Of a DNA stretch of 64,000 bases, positions 35,472-43,917 are shown piece after piece. Made by a program: the position numbers and the translations under genes. Under the pieces are notes generated by a model. The model was not told where the DNA came from and searched no databases. It saw only the letters and a list, made by a program, of their open reading frames with translations. The stretch comes from Pseudomonas bananamidigenes (GTDB taxonomy: Bacteria; Pseudomonadota; Gammaproteobacteria; Pseudomonadales; Pseudomonadaceae), in NCBI RefSeq assembly GCF_001679645.1, contig NZ_LRUN01000041.1:62001-126000 (forward strand), in the 5' to 3' direction. The stretch's first letter is position 1. The number at the start of each line of letters is the position of its first letter.

Positions 35472-36083
35472 TTATTGCGGACTGTTGAACTGGTCTGAAT
35501 AGCTGCCGGTCATGAGCGCGGAGGCTACCTGGTCGGAACCCACGCCACGGCGAGAGTAGGCCAGTCGTCTGGCGTCCACCTTGTCTGCGCCGTCGGCGGC
35601 AACAGCGCCGGCACCGGCATGATCGGCCCCATCGGAAGCGACTGCACCAGCGCCCACATGGTCGGCACCATCAGAGGCGACAGCACCAGCGCCTACATGG
35701 TCGGCACCATCAGAGGCGACAGCACCAGCGCCTACATGGTCGGCACCATCAGAGGCGACAGCATCAGCGCCTACATGATCGGCACCATCAGAGGCGACTG
35801 TCCCGGCCCCCACATGGTCGGACCCATCAGAGGCGACGGCCCCGGCACCGACGTGATCGGCACCGTCAGAGGCGACTGCACCAGCGCCAACATGATCAGC
35901 CCCGTCGGAAGCGACAGCGCCGGCACCGACGTGATCCGAACCATCCGAGGCAACCGACCCTGCACCCACATGATCCGCCCCGTCAGACGCCACAGCCTGC
36001 GCCTGCGCTGCCCAGACTTCAGGCATTACCACCACCGTTGCCGCAACCGCCAGGAGCATGCCTGACCAAAGTTTGTGTTTCAT
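35472..36083 (-). CDS. Exported tandem-repeat protein (13-residue repeats)
   Basis: 203 residues. A signal peptide (about 1-25, ending PEVWAAQ) is followed by eleven units of a 13-residue repeat with consensus AVASDGADHVGAG (residues about 30-172), then a short unique tail VDARRLAYSRRGVGSDQVAS. GGAG lies at good spacing before ATG 36083; an upstream GTG at 36095 would place that site inside the gene. Pseudomonads have a group of small secreted proteins with similar Gly/Asp repeats of unknown role. Regular Asp and His spacing suggests metal binding or a repetitive beta fold, but this is speculation. Confidence 0.8.
   Translation of the reverse strand: MKHKLWSGMLLAVAATVVVMPEVWAAQAQAVASDGADHVGAGSVASDGSDHVGAGAVASDGADHVGAGAVASDGADHVGAGAVASDGSDHVGAGTVASDGADHVGADAVASDGADHVGAGAVASDGADHVGAGAVASDGADHVGAGAVASDGADHAGAGAVAADGADKVDARRLAYSRRGVGSDQVASALMTGSYSDQFNSPQ
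35568..35996 (-). repeat. Eleven tandem 39-bp coding repeats
   Basis: In-frame direct repeats of 39 bases encoding AVASDGADHVGAG and close variants (Ser for Ala at positions 1 and 7, final unit degenerate). Near-identical units make the locus prone to copy-number change. Confidence 0.9.
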
Positions 36084-36626
36084 GATTTTCTCCACGACCC
36101 ATCAGCCACAAAGCATCCGAGCATTCGCCGTCGGTTGACGGTGTGGCTCGTTGGCCCGGGGTTAACCAGATTGGCGATTGGCACGGGCGCGCTGCGAGGC
36201 GCGCGGGTGTCGACGTTTTGCATGAAACCTGAACAGCTAACCGAAAAAGTATAGTTCGCCCCGATCGGGAGGCAGATCCCGGGAGCGCGAAAGCGATAGT
36301 CGGTTCACTTCCTTGCAGGTGAGCGCTAGAAAATAATCAGTCTAAAAACCGCGTAGCGCGCAGCGATGGGTTTGCTAGGCTCAAGCATGTAGGCGAAGAC
36401 GCAGACTGATGCGCAAGCGGATAGCGAGGAAGCGTTGGGCGCGTTCCGAAGGGTACACGGTTAGAAAGAACCCCGCGCTGGGTTCCAGCCCTTATGCCGT
36501 GTGAAGCAGCAGAGCACATTGCCTGTACTGTGGGAGTCCTGAGAAACCTCGTAAGCCAGAGACCAGCACTGGCCGCCTACTCGAACACCAAAGCCCGCTT
36601 CGTGCGGGCTTTGACGTTTCTGCGGA
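36084..36626. other. Intergenic region with hairpins and a shared terminator
   Basis: About 540 bases with no supported protein gene. It holds several inverted repeats, among them GCGCGC/GCGCGC near 36190-36210 and GAACCC/GGGTTC near 36469-36486. At 36590-36612 lies the hairpin AAAGCCCGC/GCGGGCTTT, a bidirectional terminator for the cystathionine lyase gene that could equally end a plus-strand transcript. No known RNA family was recognised. Confidence 0.45.
36590..36612. terminator. Terminator after the CGL gene
   Basis: AAAGCCCGC, loop TTCGT, GCGGGCTTT; a symmetric stem with A/T runs lying 15 bases beyond the stop at 36627 on the minus strand. Confidence 0.75.
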
Positions 36627-37805
36627 TCAGATGCTGGCCAAAGCCTGTGCCAGGTCCGCTCGCAGATCCTCGATATCCTCGACGCCCACCGACAGGCGCA
36701 CCAGGCTGTCACCGATGCCGAGTTTGGCGCGGGTTTCGGCCGGGATGGTCGCGTGGGTCATGATTGCCGGGTGCTCGATCAGGCTTTCCACACCGCCGAG
36801 ACTTTCGGCCAGGGCGAAAATCTGCACGTTCTCCAGGAAGCGCCGGGCGCCTGCCAGATCACTGTTCAGATCCAGAGAAATCATCCCGCCGAAACCGCGC
36901 ATCTGACGCTTGGCCAGTTCATGCTGCGGATGGGATTCCAGGCCCGGGTAGTAGACGCGTCTGACCTGCGGTTGTTGCTCCAGCCAGCGCGCCAGCTCCA
37001 GCGCGTTGCTGCAATGGCGTTCCATGCGCAGCGCCAGGGTCTTCACACCGCGCAGGGTGAGGAAGGCGTCGAACGGCCCGCTGATGGCGCCAACGGCGTT
37101 TTGCAGAAAGCCCAGGCGCTCGGCGAGTTCAGGGTTGTCGCCAACCACCGCGATGCCGCCGATCACGTCGGAGTGACCGTTCAGGTACTTGGTGGTCGAG
37201 TGCAGCACAATGTCGAAGCCCAGCTCCAGCGGACGCTGGATCCACGGGCTGGCGAAGGTGTTGTCGGCCACGCAGATGATCCCGCGGGCCTTGCAGATGC
37301 GCGCGATGGCGGCGAGGTCGGACAGACTCAGCAGCGGGTTGGTCGGCGTTTCGACCATGACCATGCGCGTGTCGTCCCGCAGCGAGGCCTCGAACGCCGA
37401 CAAGTCGGCCAGATCGACGTAGCTGAAACGATGCCCGGCGCTGCGCTGGCGCACTTTGTCGAACAGACGGAAAGTGCCGCCGTACAGATCATTGCCGGAG
37501 ACGATGTGCGAACCGGCATCGATCAGTTCGAGCACGGTGGAAATCGTCGCCAGCCCGGAAGCAAACGCGAAGGCCCGGGTGCCGCCCTCCAGATCCGCCA
37601 CGCAGCGCTCCAGGGCAAAACGCGTCGGGTTGTGCGAGCGGCCGTAGTCGAAGCCCTTGTGCACGCCGGGGCTGTCTTGCAGGTACGTGGAGTTGGCGTA
37701 GATCGGCGGCATCAACGCGCCAGTGGTCGGGTCCGGCGTCTGCCCGGCGTGGATCACGCGAGTGGCGAAACCCTGCGGGCGGGCGTTCTTGTCGTGCTGA
37801 CTCAT
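36627..37805 (-). CDS. Cystathionine gamma-lyase/gamma-synthase family PLP enzyme
   Basis: 392 residues of the Cys/Met-metabolism PLP family: [50 protein letters not shown] and the PLP Lys in [11 protein letters not shown]. The C-terminal [17 protein letters not shown] is also typical. Its start overlaps the stop of the cystathionine beta-synthase gene by ATGA. That pairing favours cystathionine gamma-lyase, which splits cystathionine to cysteine, 2-oxobutyrate and ammonia, over the synthase. Together they form a reverse transsulfuration unit converting homocysteine to cysteine. Confidence 0.9.
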   Translation of the reverse strand: MSQHDKNARPQGFATRVIHAGQTPDPTTGALMPPIYANSTYLQDSPGVHKGFDYGRSHNPTRFALERCVADLEGGTRAFAFASGLATISTVLELIDAGSHIVSGNDLYGGTFRLFDKVRQRSAGHRFSYVDLADLSAFEASLRDDTRMVMVETPTNPLLSLSDLAAIARICKARGIICVADNTFASPWIQRPLELGFDIVLHSTTKYLNGHSDVIGGIAVVGDNPELAERLGFLQNAVGAISGPFDAFLTLRGVKTLALRMERHCSNALELARWLEQQPQVRRVYYPGLESHPQHELAKRQMRGFGGMISLDLNSDLAGARRFLENVQIFALAESLGGVESLIEHPAIMTHATIPAETRAKLGIGDSLVRLSVGVEDIEDLRADLAQALASI

Positions 37806-39178
37806 GCAAGGGATCTCCGTAGTTGGTTGAGCATGTCGACGCGGGTGATCAGGCCGTGGAAGCCGGAAGTGTCGGCGATGATCGCCACCAGACCGCTGCT
37901 GAGCACGGCTTCCAGTTCAGCCAGGGTCGCGGCGGGGGCGAGGGTTTGCAGTTTGTCCGTCATCGCGCTGGCGACGGGTTTGCTGAACAGCGTGGCATCT
38001 TCGTGAACACGCACCAGAATGTCCGATTCGTCGATCACACCGACCAGTCGTTTGCCATCCACCAACACTGGCAGTTGCGATACATCCGCCAGGCGCATGC
38101 GCTGGAACGCGGTCATCAGGGTGTCGTCCGGGCCGACGCTGACCACTTTGCCGTCTTCGAAACGTCGGGCGATCAGGTCACGCAGGTCGCCATAGCGTTT
38201 GCGTTGCAACAGGCCCTGGTCGGTCATCCACTGGTCGTTGTAGACCTTCGACAGATAGCGGGTGCCGGTGTCGCAGACAAAACTGACCACACGTTTCGGT
38301 ACGGTCTGTTCACGGCAGTAACGCAGCGCGGCGGCGAGCAGGGTGCCGGTGGACGAGCCACCGAGAATGCCTTCGGAGCGCAGCAACTGGCGAGCGTGAT
38401 CGAAGCTTTCTTCGTCGCTGATGGAGTAGGCGCTGCGCACGCTCGACAGGTCGGTGATCGAGGGAATGAAGTCCTCGCCGATGCCTTCCACCGCCCACGA
38501 ACCGGCAGTGCCGAGGTGCTTGCTGCGGCTGTATTCGGCCATGACCGAACCGACCGGGTCGGCCAGTACCATCTCGAGGTCCGGTTGTACGCGTTTGAAG
38601 AAACGGGTCAGGCCGGTCAGCGTGCCGGCGGAACCGACGCCGACCACGATGGCGTCCAGGTCATGCTCGGTCTGCGCCCAGATTTCCGGCGCGGTGCTGC
38701 ATTCGTGGGCTAGCGGGTTGGCGGGGTTGTTGAACTGGTCGGCGAAGAACGCGCCGGGAATGTCTTTCGCCAGACGGGCGGCCACGTCCTGATAGTACTC
38801 GGGGTGACCCTTGCCGACATCGGAACGGGTGATGTGCACTTCGGCGCCCATGGCCTTGAGGTGCAGGACTTTTTCCGTTGACATCTTGTCTGGCACCACC
38901 AGCACGACGCGGTAGCCCTTGGCGCGGCCTACCAATGCCAGGCCCAGACCGGTGTTGCCGGCCGTGGCCTCAACGATGGTGCCACCGGGTTGCAGACGAC
39001 CGTCGCGCTCGGCGGCGTCGATCATTGCCAGGCCGATACGATCCTTGATCGAGCCTCCGGGGTTTTGGGATTCGAGTTTGAGGAACAGGGTGCACAAACC
39101 GGTATCGAAGCGGGTGACTTGTACCAGCGGAGTATTGCCGATCAGCCCAAGTACGGCAGGGCGTGATTCCTTTGACAT
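37802..39178 (-). CDS. Cystathionine beta-synthase with tandem CBS domains
   Basis: 458 residues. The PLP fold-type II domain contains GLIGNTPLVQV, LKLESQNPGGSIKDR (PLP Lys), ATAGNTGLGLA and ILGGSSTGTLLAA. After about residue 330 come two CBS domains (VVSVGPDDTLMTAFQRM, VGVIDESDILV). It condenses homocysteine with serine to cystathionine, and CBS domains often allow nucleotide or SAM control. AGAGGTGA precedes ATG 39178; the open frame continues to 39265 without similarity. Coupled by ATGA to the lyase downstream. Confidence 0.9.
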   Translation of the reverse strand: MSKESRPAVLGLIGNTPLVQVTRFDTGLCTLFLKLESQNPGGSIKDRIGLAMIDAAERDGRLQPGGTIVEATAGNTGLGLALVGRAKGYRVVLVVPDKMSTEKVLHLKAMGAEVHITRSDVGKGHPEYYQDVAARLAKDIPGAFFADQFNNPANPLAHECSTAPEIWAQTEHDLDAIVVGVGSAGTLTGLTRFFKRVQPDLEMVLADPVGSVMAEYSRSKHLGTAGSWAVEGIGEDFIPSITDLSSVRSAYSISDEESFDHARQLLRSEGILGGSSTGTLLAAALRYCREQTVPKRVVSFVCDTGTRYLSKVYNDQWMTDQGLLQRKRYGDLRDLIARRFEDGKVVSVGPDDTLMTAFQRMRLADVSQLPVLVDGKRLVGVIDESDILVRVHEDATLFSKPVASAMTDKLQTLAPAATLAELEAVLSSGLVAIIADTSGFHGLITRVDMLNQLRRSLA

Positions 39179-39437
39179 TTCTTCACCTCTTTGTGGTGTT
39201 GATCGCGTTCCATTCGCGGGGGAAAAGCTCGCGTGCAACATAGGCGCAGACATCAACTGTCGCAACCATTAGTCAGCGTGCAGTTCAGCCATTTCGATCT
39301 AACCATAGAACGAAATCAGAGAGGGGAAGGGAGCGATTTATCGAGGTTTACACAGAGGCGTCATCGAGTATTCAAAGGGCGTCTTCGACGTTGTGGAAAG
39401 CTTGATCCGGCGACGAATATCCGGCAGTGAAAACCGA

Positions 39438-40373
39438 TCAGTGGTTGCTCATCAGTCCATGCAGGACACCCAGTCTCAAACCGGGTTCCGATGGCTCCAT
39501 CTGTGCGATGCCGAACACCTTGAAGGCGGCAAGCATGACCACCAGACCACCGGGCAGGATGCTCTGGCGATGGGGCTGCAGGGCGGCGAGTTTCAGTTGC
39601 CGCACATTGCTGACTTCCAGCAGGCGCAGCGACAGCCGCAGCAGGCCAGCGTAGGTGATGCCGCCCTGACCGAAGTCGTTCAGGCGATTGGCCTTGAGCA
39701 CTTTGGCCAGCATCCGCGCCGTGCCCGAAGAGCCGATGGTCTGCTGCCAGCCCTGGGCGCGATAGCGGCGGGCGACCTTTTCGAATTGCAGGATGGCGAC
39801 TCGCTCGGCTTCTTGCAGGGCGCCCGGGGAGAGCTCGCCGTTGCGAAAGTAACGCGCGCTCAGGCTGCCACTGCCGATGGCAATACTTTCGGTCAGCAAC
39901 GGTTGCGAACCCTGGCCGAGAATCAGCTCGGTGGAGCCGCCGCCAATGTCGACCACCAGACGCATGTCATCGGCGACCGGCAAGGTGTGGGCCACACCGG
40001 CGTAGACCAGACGCGCTTCTTCGTGTCCGGAAATCACATCAATGCGAAAGCCCAGATGCCGCTCCGCACTGCCGAGAAACAATTGCGCGTTGTCGGCCTC
40101 GCGCACGGCGCTGGTGGCCACTGCCCGCACGCGACCCGGCTCGAAACCGCGCAGCTTTTTGCCGAACCGCGCCAGAGCCTGCCAACCGCGATCCAGCGCC
40201 ATTTCGTCGAGTACACGGCCATCGAATCCTTCAGCCAGGCGTACCGGCTCACGCAAGGTTTTCACTTCCTGAATCATGAAGCCCTTTCTGCTGCGGACTG
40301 ACTGACCGATCATCATGCGAAACGCATTTGACCCGAGATCGATGGCAGCAAACAGCGAGGCGTCTTCTTTCAT
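39438..40373 (-). CDS. Ppx/GppA family phosphatase
   Basis: 311 residues of the actin-like ASKHA fold: phosphate-1 loop FAAIDLGSNAFRMMIGQ, ATSAVREADNAQLFL, VISGHEEARLVYAGV, and phosphate-2 loop LVVDIGGGSTELILG. Ppx/GppA enzymes hydrolyse polyphosphate or pppGpp. At 311 residues it is a core-only form lacking the C-terminal helical domain of full-length Ppx (about 500), as in several short GppA-like proteins. ATG 40373 is preferred over the open extension to 40490, which has no similarity. It is transcribed alone. Confidence 0.88.
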   Translation of the reverse strand: MKEDASLFAAIDLGSNAFRMMIGQSVRSRKGFMIQEVKTLREPVRLAEGFDGRVLDEMALDRGWQALARFGKKLRGFEPGRVRAVATSAVREADNAQLFLGSAERHLGFRIDVISGHEEARLVYAGVAHTLPVADDMRLVVDIGGGSTELILGQGSQPLLTESIAIGSGSLSARYFRNGELSPGALQEAERVAILQFEKVARRYRAQGWQQTIGSSGTARMLAKVLKANRLNDFGQGGITYAGLLRLSLRLLEVSNVRQLKLAALQPHRQSILPGGLVVMLAAFKVFGIAQMEPSEPGLRLGVLHGLMSNH

Positions 40374-40552
40374 GGGAGTCCTTGCAAAATCCACCGCCCC
40401 AGGCCCGGGCGGTTTGCGAGGATTCTGCAATGGCTTCGATGACAACCTGATGACGCGGGGAGGGCGGTTCAATGAATTTGGCGCTGTCACGACACTGTCA
40501 TTATCGGGTGTCCATACTTGCGCTCAATACATCGCGTGCTTTTCATGATTTG

Positions 40553-40578
40553 GCTGCCAACTCTGGCAGCTTTTTTTT
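40553..40578 (+). terminator. Strong plus-strand terminator without an upstream gene
   Basis: GCTGCCA, loop ACTC, TGGCAGC followed by eight T. The only plus-strand sequence before it is the 180 bases between the divergent Ppx/GppA start (40373) and this hairpin, which hold no protein gene. A small RNA ending here is possible. Confidence 0.75.
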
Positions 40579-40668
40579 GCCTGCGATTTGACTCGTCAGC
40601 GAAATTTGCAATTCGAAGAAATGTCCGATTAGTATACGTTCTATATATATTCCATATCGGATTTTGCC

Positions 40669-40929
40669 ATGGGCATCGTAAAGATTTCAGAGGACATGCA
40701 CGAGAATCTGCGCATCTCCAGTAATGCACTGAGCCGCTCGATCAACGCGCAGGCCGAGCACTGGATGCGCATCGGCATGCTCGCCGAGCTGTATCCCGAC
40801 CTCGATCACCACGCCATCTGCCGCTTGCTGATTCGCGCCGAGCAAGCGGGTGGTCTGGATCTGCAACAAATCTGTGCCCTGGCCGATGCCGCGCAGAACA
40901 ACCCGGTTCAAGAGGCAGCCAAGGCATGA
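40669..40929 (+). CDS. ParD-like family protein
   Basis: 86 residues: MGIVKISEDMHENLRISSNA begins as a ribbon-helix-helix DNA-binding segment, followed by SRSINAQAEHWMRIGMLAEL, which matches the ParD-like family. Classical ParD proteins neutralise ParE toxins, but no toxin gene is present here. The stop overlaps the start of a methionine aminopeptidase gene as ATGA, so the two are coupled. An AT-rich promoter-like stretch with TATATATAT lies about 20 bases upstream. It may act as a repressor of its own operon. Confidence 0.8.
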   Translation: MGIVKISEDMHENLRISSNALSRSINAQAEHWMRIGMLAELYPDLDHHAICRLLIRAEQAGGLDLQQICALADAAQNNPVQEAAKA

Positions 40930-41717
40930 GAAACCCGATCAGGATCAACACCCGGGCCGAGATCGCCCAATCCCGCGTGGCCGGGCAATTGGCCGCCGAG
41001 GTGCTGGCGATGCTGGTGCCGCACGTCAAGGCTGGCGTTACCACGGATCAGCTGGACCGCTTGTGCAACGACTACATCGTCAATGTGCAGAAGGCGATTC
41101 CGGCCAACGTCGGTTATCACGGCTTCCCGAAAACCGTCTGCGCGTCGGTCAACGACGTGGTCTGTCACGGCATCCCTACGGGGACACCACTGAAGGATGG
41201 CGACATCCTCAACCTCGACATCGCCGTGATCAAGGATGGCTGGTTCGGTGACACCAGCCGCATGTACGTGGTCGGCCAGGCCTCGCCCGAGGCACAGCAC
41301 CTGATCAAGACCACCTACGAGGCCATGTGCGCCGGCATTCGCGTCGTACGTCCGGGCGCCACCCTGGGTGACATCGGTCATGCGATCCAGAGCCTGGCGG
41401 AACGTGAAGGTTTCAGTGTGGTGCGCGAGTACTGCGGACACGGGATCGGCAAGGTCTATCACGATGAGCCGCAGGTGCTGCATTACGGTTACCCGAATCA
41501 GGGCCTGAAACTGAAGGCAGGGATGATCTTCACCATTGAGCCGATGCTCAACGCTGGCAAGCGCCATGTGAAGAACATGCCGGATGGCTGGACCGTGCTG
41601 ACCAAGGACGGCTCGCTGTCGGCGCAGTGGGAACACATGGTGGCGGTGACGGAGGACGGGTTTGAGGTGTTGACGGTTTGGCCCGATGAGATTGAGGGGT
41701 TTGCGCCGATCAGTTGA
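40926..41717 (+). CDS. map: Type I methionyl aminopeptidase
   Basis: 263 residues of the MetAP-I fold: VGYHGFPKTVCASVNDVVCH, metal ligands in LNLDIAVIKDGWFGDTSRMY (two Asp), CGHGIGKVYHDEP (His), FTIEPMLNAG (Glu) and AQWEHMVAVTEDG (Glu). It removes N-terminal Met from nascent proteins. Because it is not beside rpsB/tsf, it is probably a second, accessory enzyme. Coupling to a ParD-like gene is unusual. A 177-base repeat follows the stop. Confidence 0.92.
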   Translation: MRNPIRINTRAEIAQSRVAGQLAAEVLAMLVPHVKAGVTTDQLDRLCNDYIVNVQKAIPANVGYHGFPKTVCASVNDVVCHGIPTGTPLKDGDILNLDIAVIKDGWFGDTSRMYVVGQASPEAQHLIKTTYEAMCAGIRVVRPGATLGDIGHAIQSLAEREGFSVVREYCGHGIGKVYHDEPQVLHYGYPNQGLKLKAGMIFTIEPMLNAGKRHVKNMPDGWTVLTKDGSLSAQWEHMVAVTEDGFEVLTVWPDEIEGFAPIS

Positions 41718-41734
41718 TACCGAGTCACCTGTTT

Positions 41735-41911
41735 CCCCTCACCCTAACCCTCTCCCAGAGGGAGAGGGGACTGACCGAGTTGTCTTGCGCTCTACATCGA
41801 CCTGAAAGACTGTGTTGATTATGGATTCAACGCAGTTAGTTCAGGTCGGCGTATGTCTTCAATATCCCCCGATCGGCTCCCTCTCCCTCCGGGAGAGGGC
41901 TGGGGTGAGGG
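41735..41911. repeat. Dispersed terminal-inverted-repeat element, copy A
   Basis: The ends CCCCTCACCCTAACCCTCTC and GGGAGAGGGCTGGGGTGAGG are inverted repeats; inside are smaller inverted segments (CATCGACCTGA and TCAGGTCGGCG). A second copy with about the same layout is at 56953-57144. No coding capacity. The structure is that of a miniature inverted-repeat element. Confidence 0.8.
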
Positions 41912-41929
41912 CGGGCAGGCGACGCGCTC

Positions 41930-43084
41930 TTAATGAGCACCCGCCGCTTTGTTCAGATCGCTTTCGGCCCACTCGGTATAAACGCAAGCATCCGCCGTCG
42001 CCCAGCGCACCCGCACCGGATCGCCAGCCTTCAGCGGCATTCCCGCCGCCGACAACGCCTTCACCGTCATCGAAGTCCCGCCCGATGTCACCACACTGCA
42101 GGTCTGGCTCTCACCCAGAAACAGCACCTCGACCACCTTCGCCGAAACCTCGTTCCAGCCTGCCGTCAACGGCTCGCTGGCTGCTTGCTGCACACTCAAC
42201 GCCAGGGCTTTTTCCGGGCGCACCATCAGCAAAATATCCTGCCCGCTCTGCAATCCAGCGGTAAGCCGGATCGACAGCGATTGCCCCTCAAAACTCGCCG
42301 CCCCGTTACCCTGCGCCTTGAGCCTGAGAAAGTTCGAATTGCCAAGGAATGACGCCACAAACGCATTCGGCGGATTTTGGTACAGGTCATAACCGCTGCC
42401 GAGCCCGACAATCTTGCCGTGACTGAAAATCGCGATGCGCTGGGACAGGCGCATGGCTTCTTCCTGATCGTGGGTCACGTAGACGATGGTGATGCCGAGG
42501 CGTCGGTGCAACTGGCGCAACTCGTCCTGCAAGTCTTCGCGCAACTTTTTGTCCAGCGCCCCGAGGGGTTCGTCCATCAACAGAATGCGAGGCTCGTAGA
42601 CCAGTGCGCGAGCAATGGCGACTCGTTGCTGCTGACCGCCGGACAATTGTGAAGGGCGGCGATGGGCGAACTGCTCCAGCTGCACCAGTTTCAGCATCGC
42701 ATCGACACGTTTGTCGCGTTCGGCGGCAGCGAGTTTGCGGATCGTCAGCGGGAACGCGATGTTGTCGCGCACCGACAGATGCGGGAACAGCGAGTAACGC
42801 TGGAACACCATGCCGATGTCACGCTTGTGCGGCGGCACATTCACCAGCGATTGGCCGTTGACCAGAATCTCGCCGCTGCTCGGGGTTTCGAAGCCGGCGA
42901 GCATCGACAGCGTGGTGCTTTTTCCCGAGCCGCTGGAGCCGAGGAAGGTCAGGAATTCGCCGTCCTTGATGTCCAGCGAGATGTTGTCCACGGCGGCGAA
43001 ATCGCCGTAGTGCTTGTTCAGGTTGCGCAGGCTGACCAGAGGTTTGTCGTTCTGCTGGGAGGCGTCTTTGATCACGGCACTCAT
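41930..43084 (-). CDS. ABC transporter ATP-binding protein (PotA-like)
   Basis: 384 residues. Walker A FLGSSGSGKSTTLSMLAG (near 50), Q-loop MVFQRYSLFPHL, signature LSGGQQQRVAIARALV, Walker B ILLMDEPLGALD and the switch His in VYVTHDQEEAM. A C-terminal TOBE-like domain (from about 280) is typical of PotA and FbpC-type importers. With two permeases and a binding protein upstream in the same direction it forms a complete ABC importer under operator site 3. The cytoplasmic ATPase pair powers uptake. Confidence 0.92.
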   Translation of the reverse strand: MSAVIKDASQQNDKPLVSLRNLNKHYGDFAAVDNISLDIKDGEFLTFLGSSGSGKSTTLSMLAGFETPSSGEILVNGQSLVNVPPHKRDIGMVFQRYSLFPHLSVRDNIAFPLTIRKLAAAERDKRVDAMLKLVQLEQFAHRRPSQLSGGQQQRVAIARALVYEPRILLMDEPLGALDKKLREDLQDELRQLHRRLGITIVYVTHDQEEAMRLSQRIAIFSHGKIVGLGSGYDLYQNPPNAFVASFLGNSNFLRLKAQGNGAASFEGQSLSIRLTAGLQSGQDILLMVRPEKALALSVQQAASEPLTAGWNEVSAKVVEVLFLGESQTCSVVTSGGTSMTVKALSAAGMPLKAGDPVRVRWATADACVYTEWAESDLNKAAGAH

Positions 43085-43101
43085 GTCGTACTCCTGGGCG
43101 C

Positions 43102-43911
43102 TCAGGCGCTGATTTCATTGCGCCGGCGCAGAGCGGCGGCGATCACCATGACCAATACCGACAGGCCGATCAGCAGCGTCGAAGCGACGGCGATCACGGG
43201 CGTCAGGTCCTGGCGCAGGGTGGTCCACATTTTCACGGGAAGGGTTTGCAGGGTCGGGCTGGCCATCATCACGCTGAGCACTACTTCGTCCCACGAAACC
43301 AGGAAGGCGAAGAGGGCGCCGGCCACCATCCCCGGGCGAATCGCCGGAAACGTCACCTTGAACACTGCTTGCAGGCGCGAGGCGCCGCAGATCACCGCCG
43401 CGTCTTCAATCGACTGATCGAACAGCTTCAGCGAGTTGATGATCGAGATGATGGTGAACGGCAGCGCGACGATCACATGGCTGACCACGAAGGCGAACAT
43501 CGTTCCGGTGTAGCCAAGCTTGAGAAACAGCGCGTACACCGCCACGGCGATGATCACCAGCGGCACGATCATCGGCAGGGTGAACAGGCCGTAGAGCATT
43601 TCCCGGCCGGGAAAGCGCCCGCGCACCAGCGCAAAGGCAGTCGGCAAGCTGAGGGCCACGGCGCAGATCGTGGTCAGTACCGCGACTTTCAGGCTGGCCG
43701 CCGCCGCGTTCATCCAATCGGCGTTGGAGAAGAACTGGCCGTACCATTTCAGCGTCCAGCCCGGCGGCGGGAACACCAGCCACTGGGACGAACCGAACGA
43801 CAGCAGCACGATGAATACGATCGGCAGCAACAGAAACAGTGCGATCAACCCGGTGGTGAAATACAGGCCGAAGCGCATCCGGCGGCTCATGGCATTGGGT
43901 GTCAGGAGCAT
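43102..43911 (-). CDS. ABC transporter permease (PotC-like)
   Basis: 269 residues with six membrane helices. The EAA-loop-like segment SIEDAAVICGASRLQAVFKV matches the ATPase contact of PotC/PotI permeases. It lies between the second permease (six bases upstream) and the ATPase gene (17 bases downstream) on the same strand. With the other permease it should form the heterodimeric pore. Confidence 0.9.
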   Translation of the reverse strand: MLLTPNAMSRRMRFGLYFTTGLIALFLLLPIVFIVLLSFGSSQWLVFPPPGWTLKWYGQFFSNADWMNAAAASLKVAVLTTICAVALSLPTAFALVRGRFPGREMLYGLFTLPMIVPLVIIAVAVYALFLKLGYTGTMFAFVVSHVIVALPFTIISIINSLKLFDQSIEDAAVICGASRLQAVFKVTFPAIRPGMVAGALFAFLVSWDEVVLSVMMASPTLQTLPVKMWTTLRQDLTPVIAVASTLLIGLSVLVMVIAAALRRRNEISA

Positions 43912-43917
43912 GTCGGC

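Noticed and set aside
35568-35996. Regular 39-base repeats as a CRISPR array.
   Set aside because: Units are contiguous without spacers, in frame, and encode a 13-residue peptide repeat in an exported protein.
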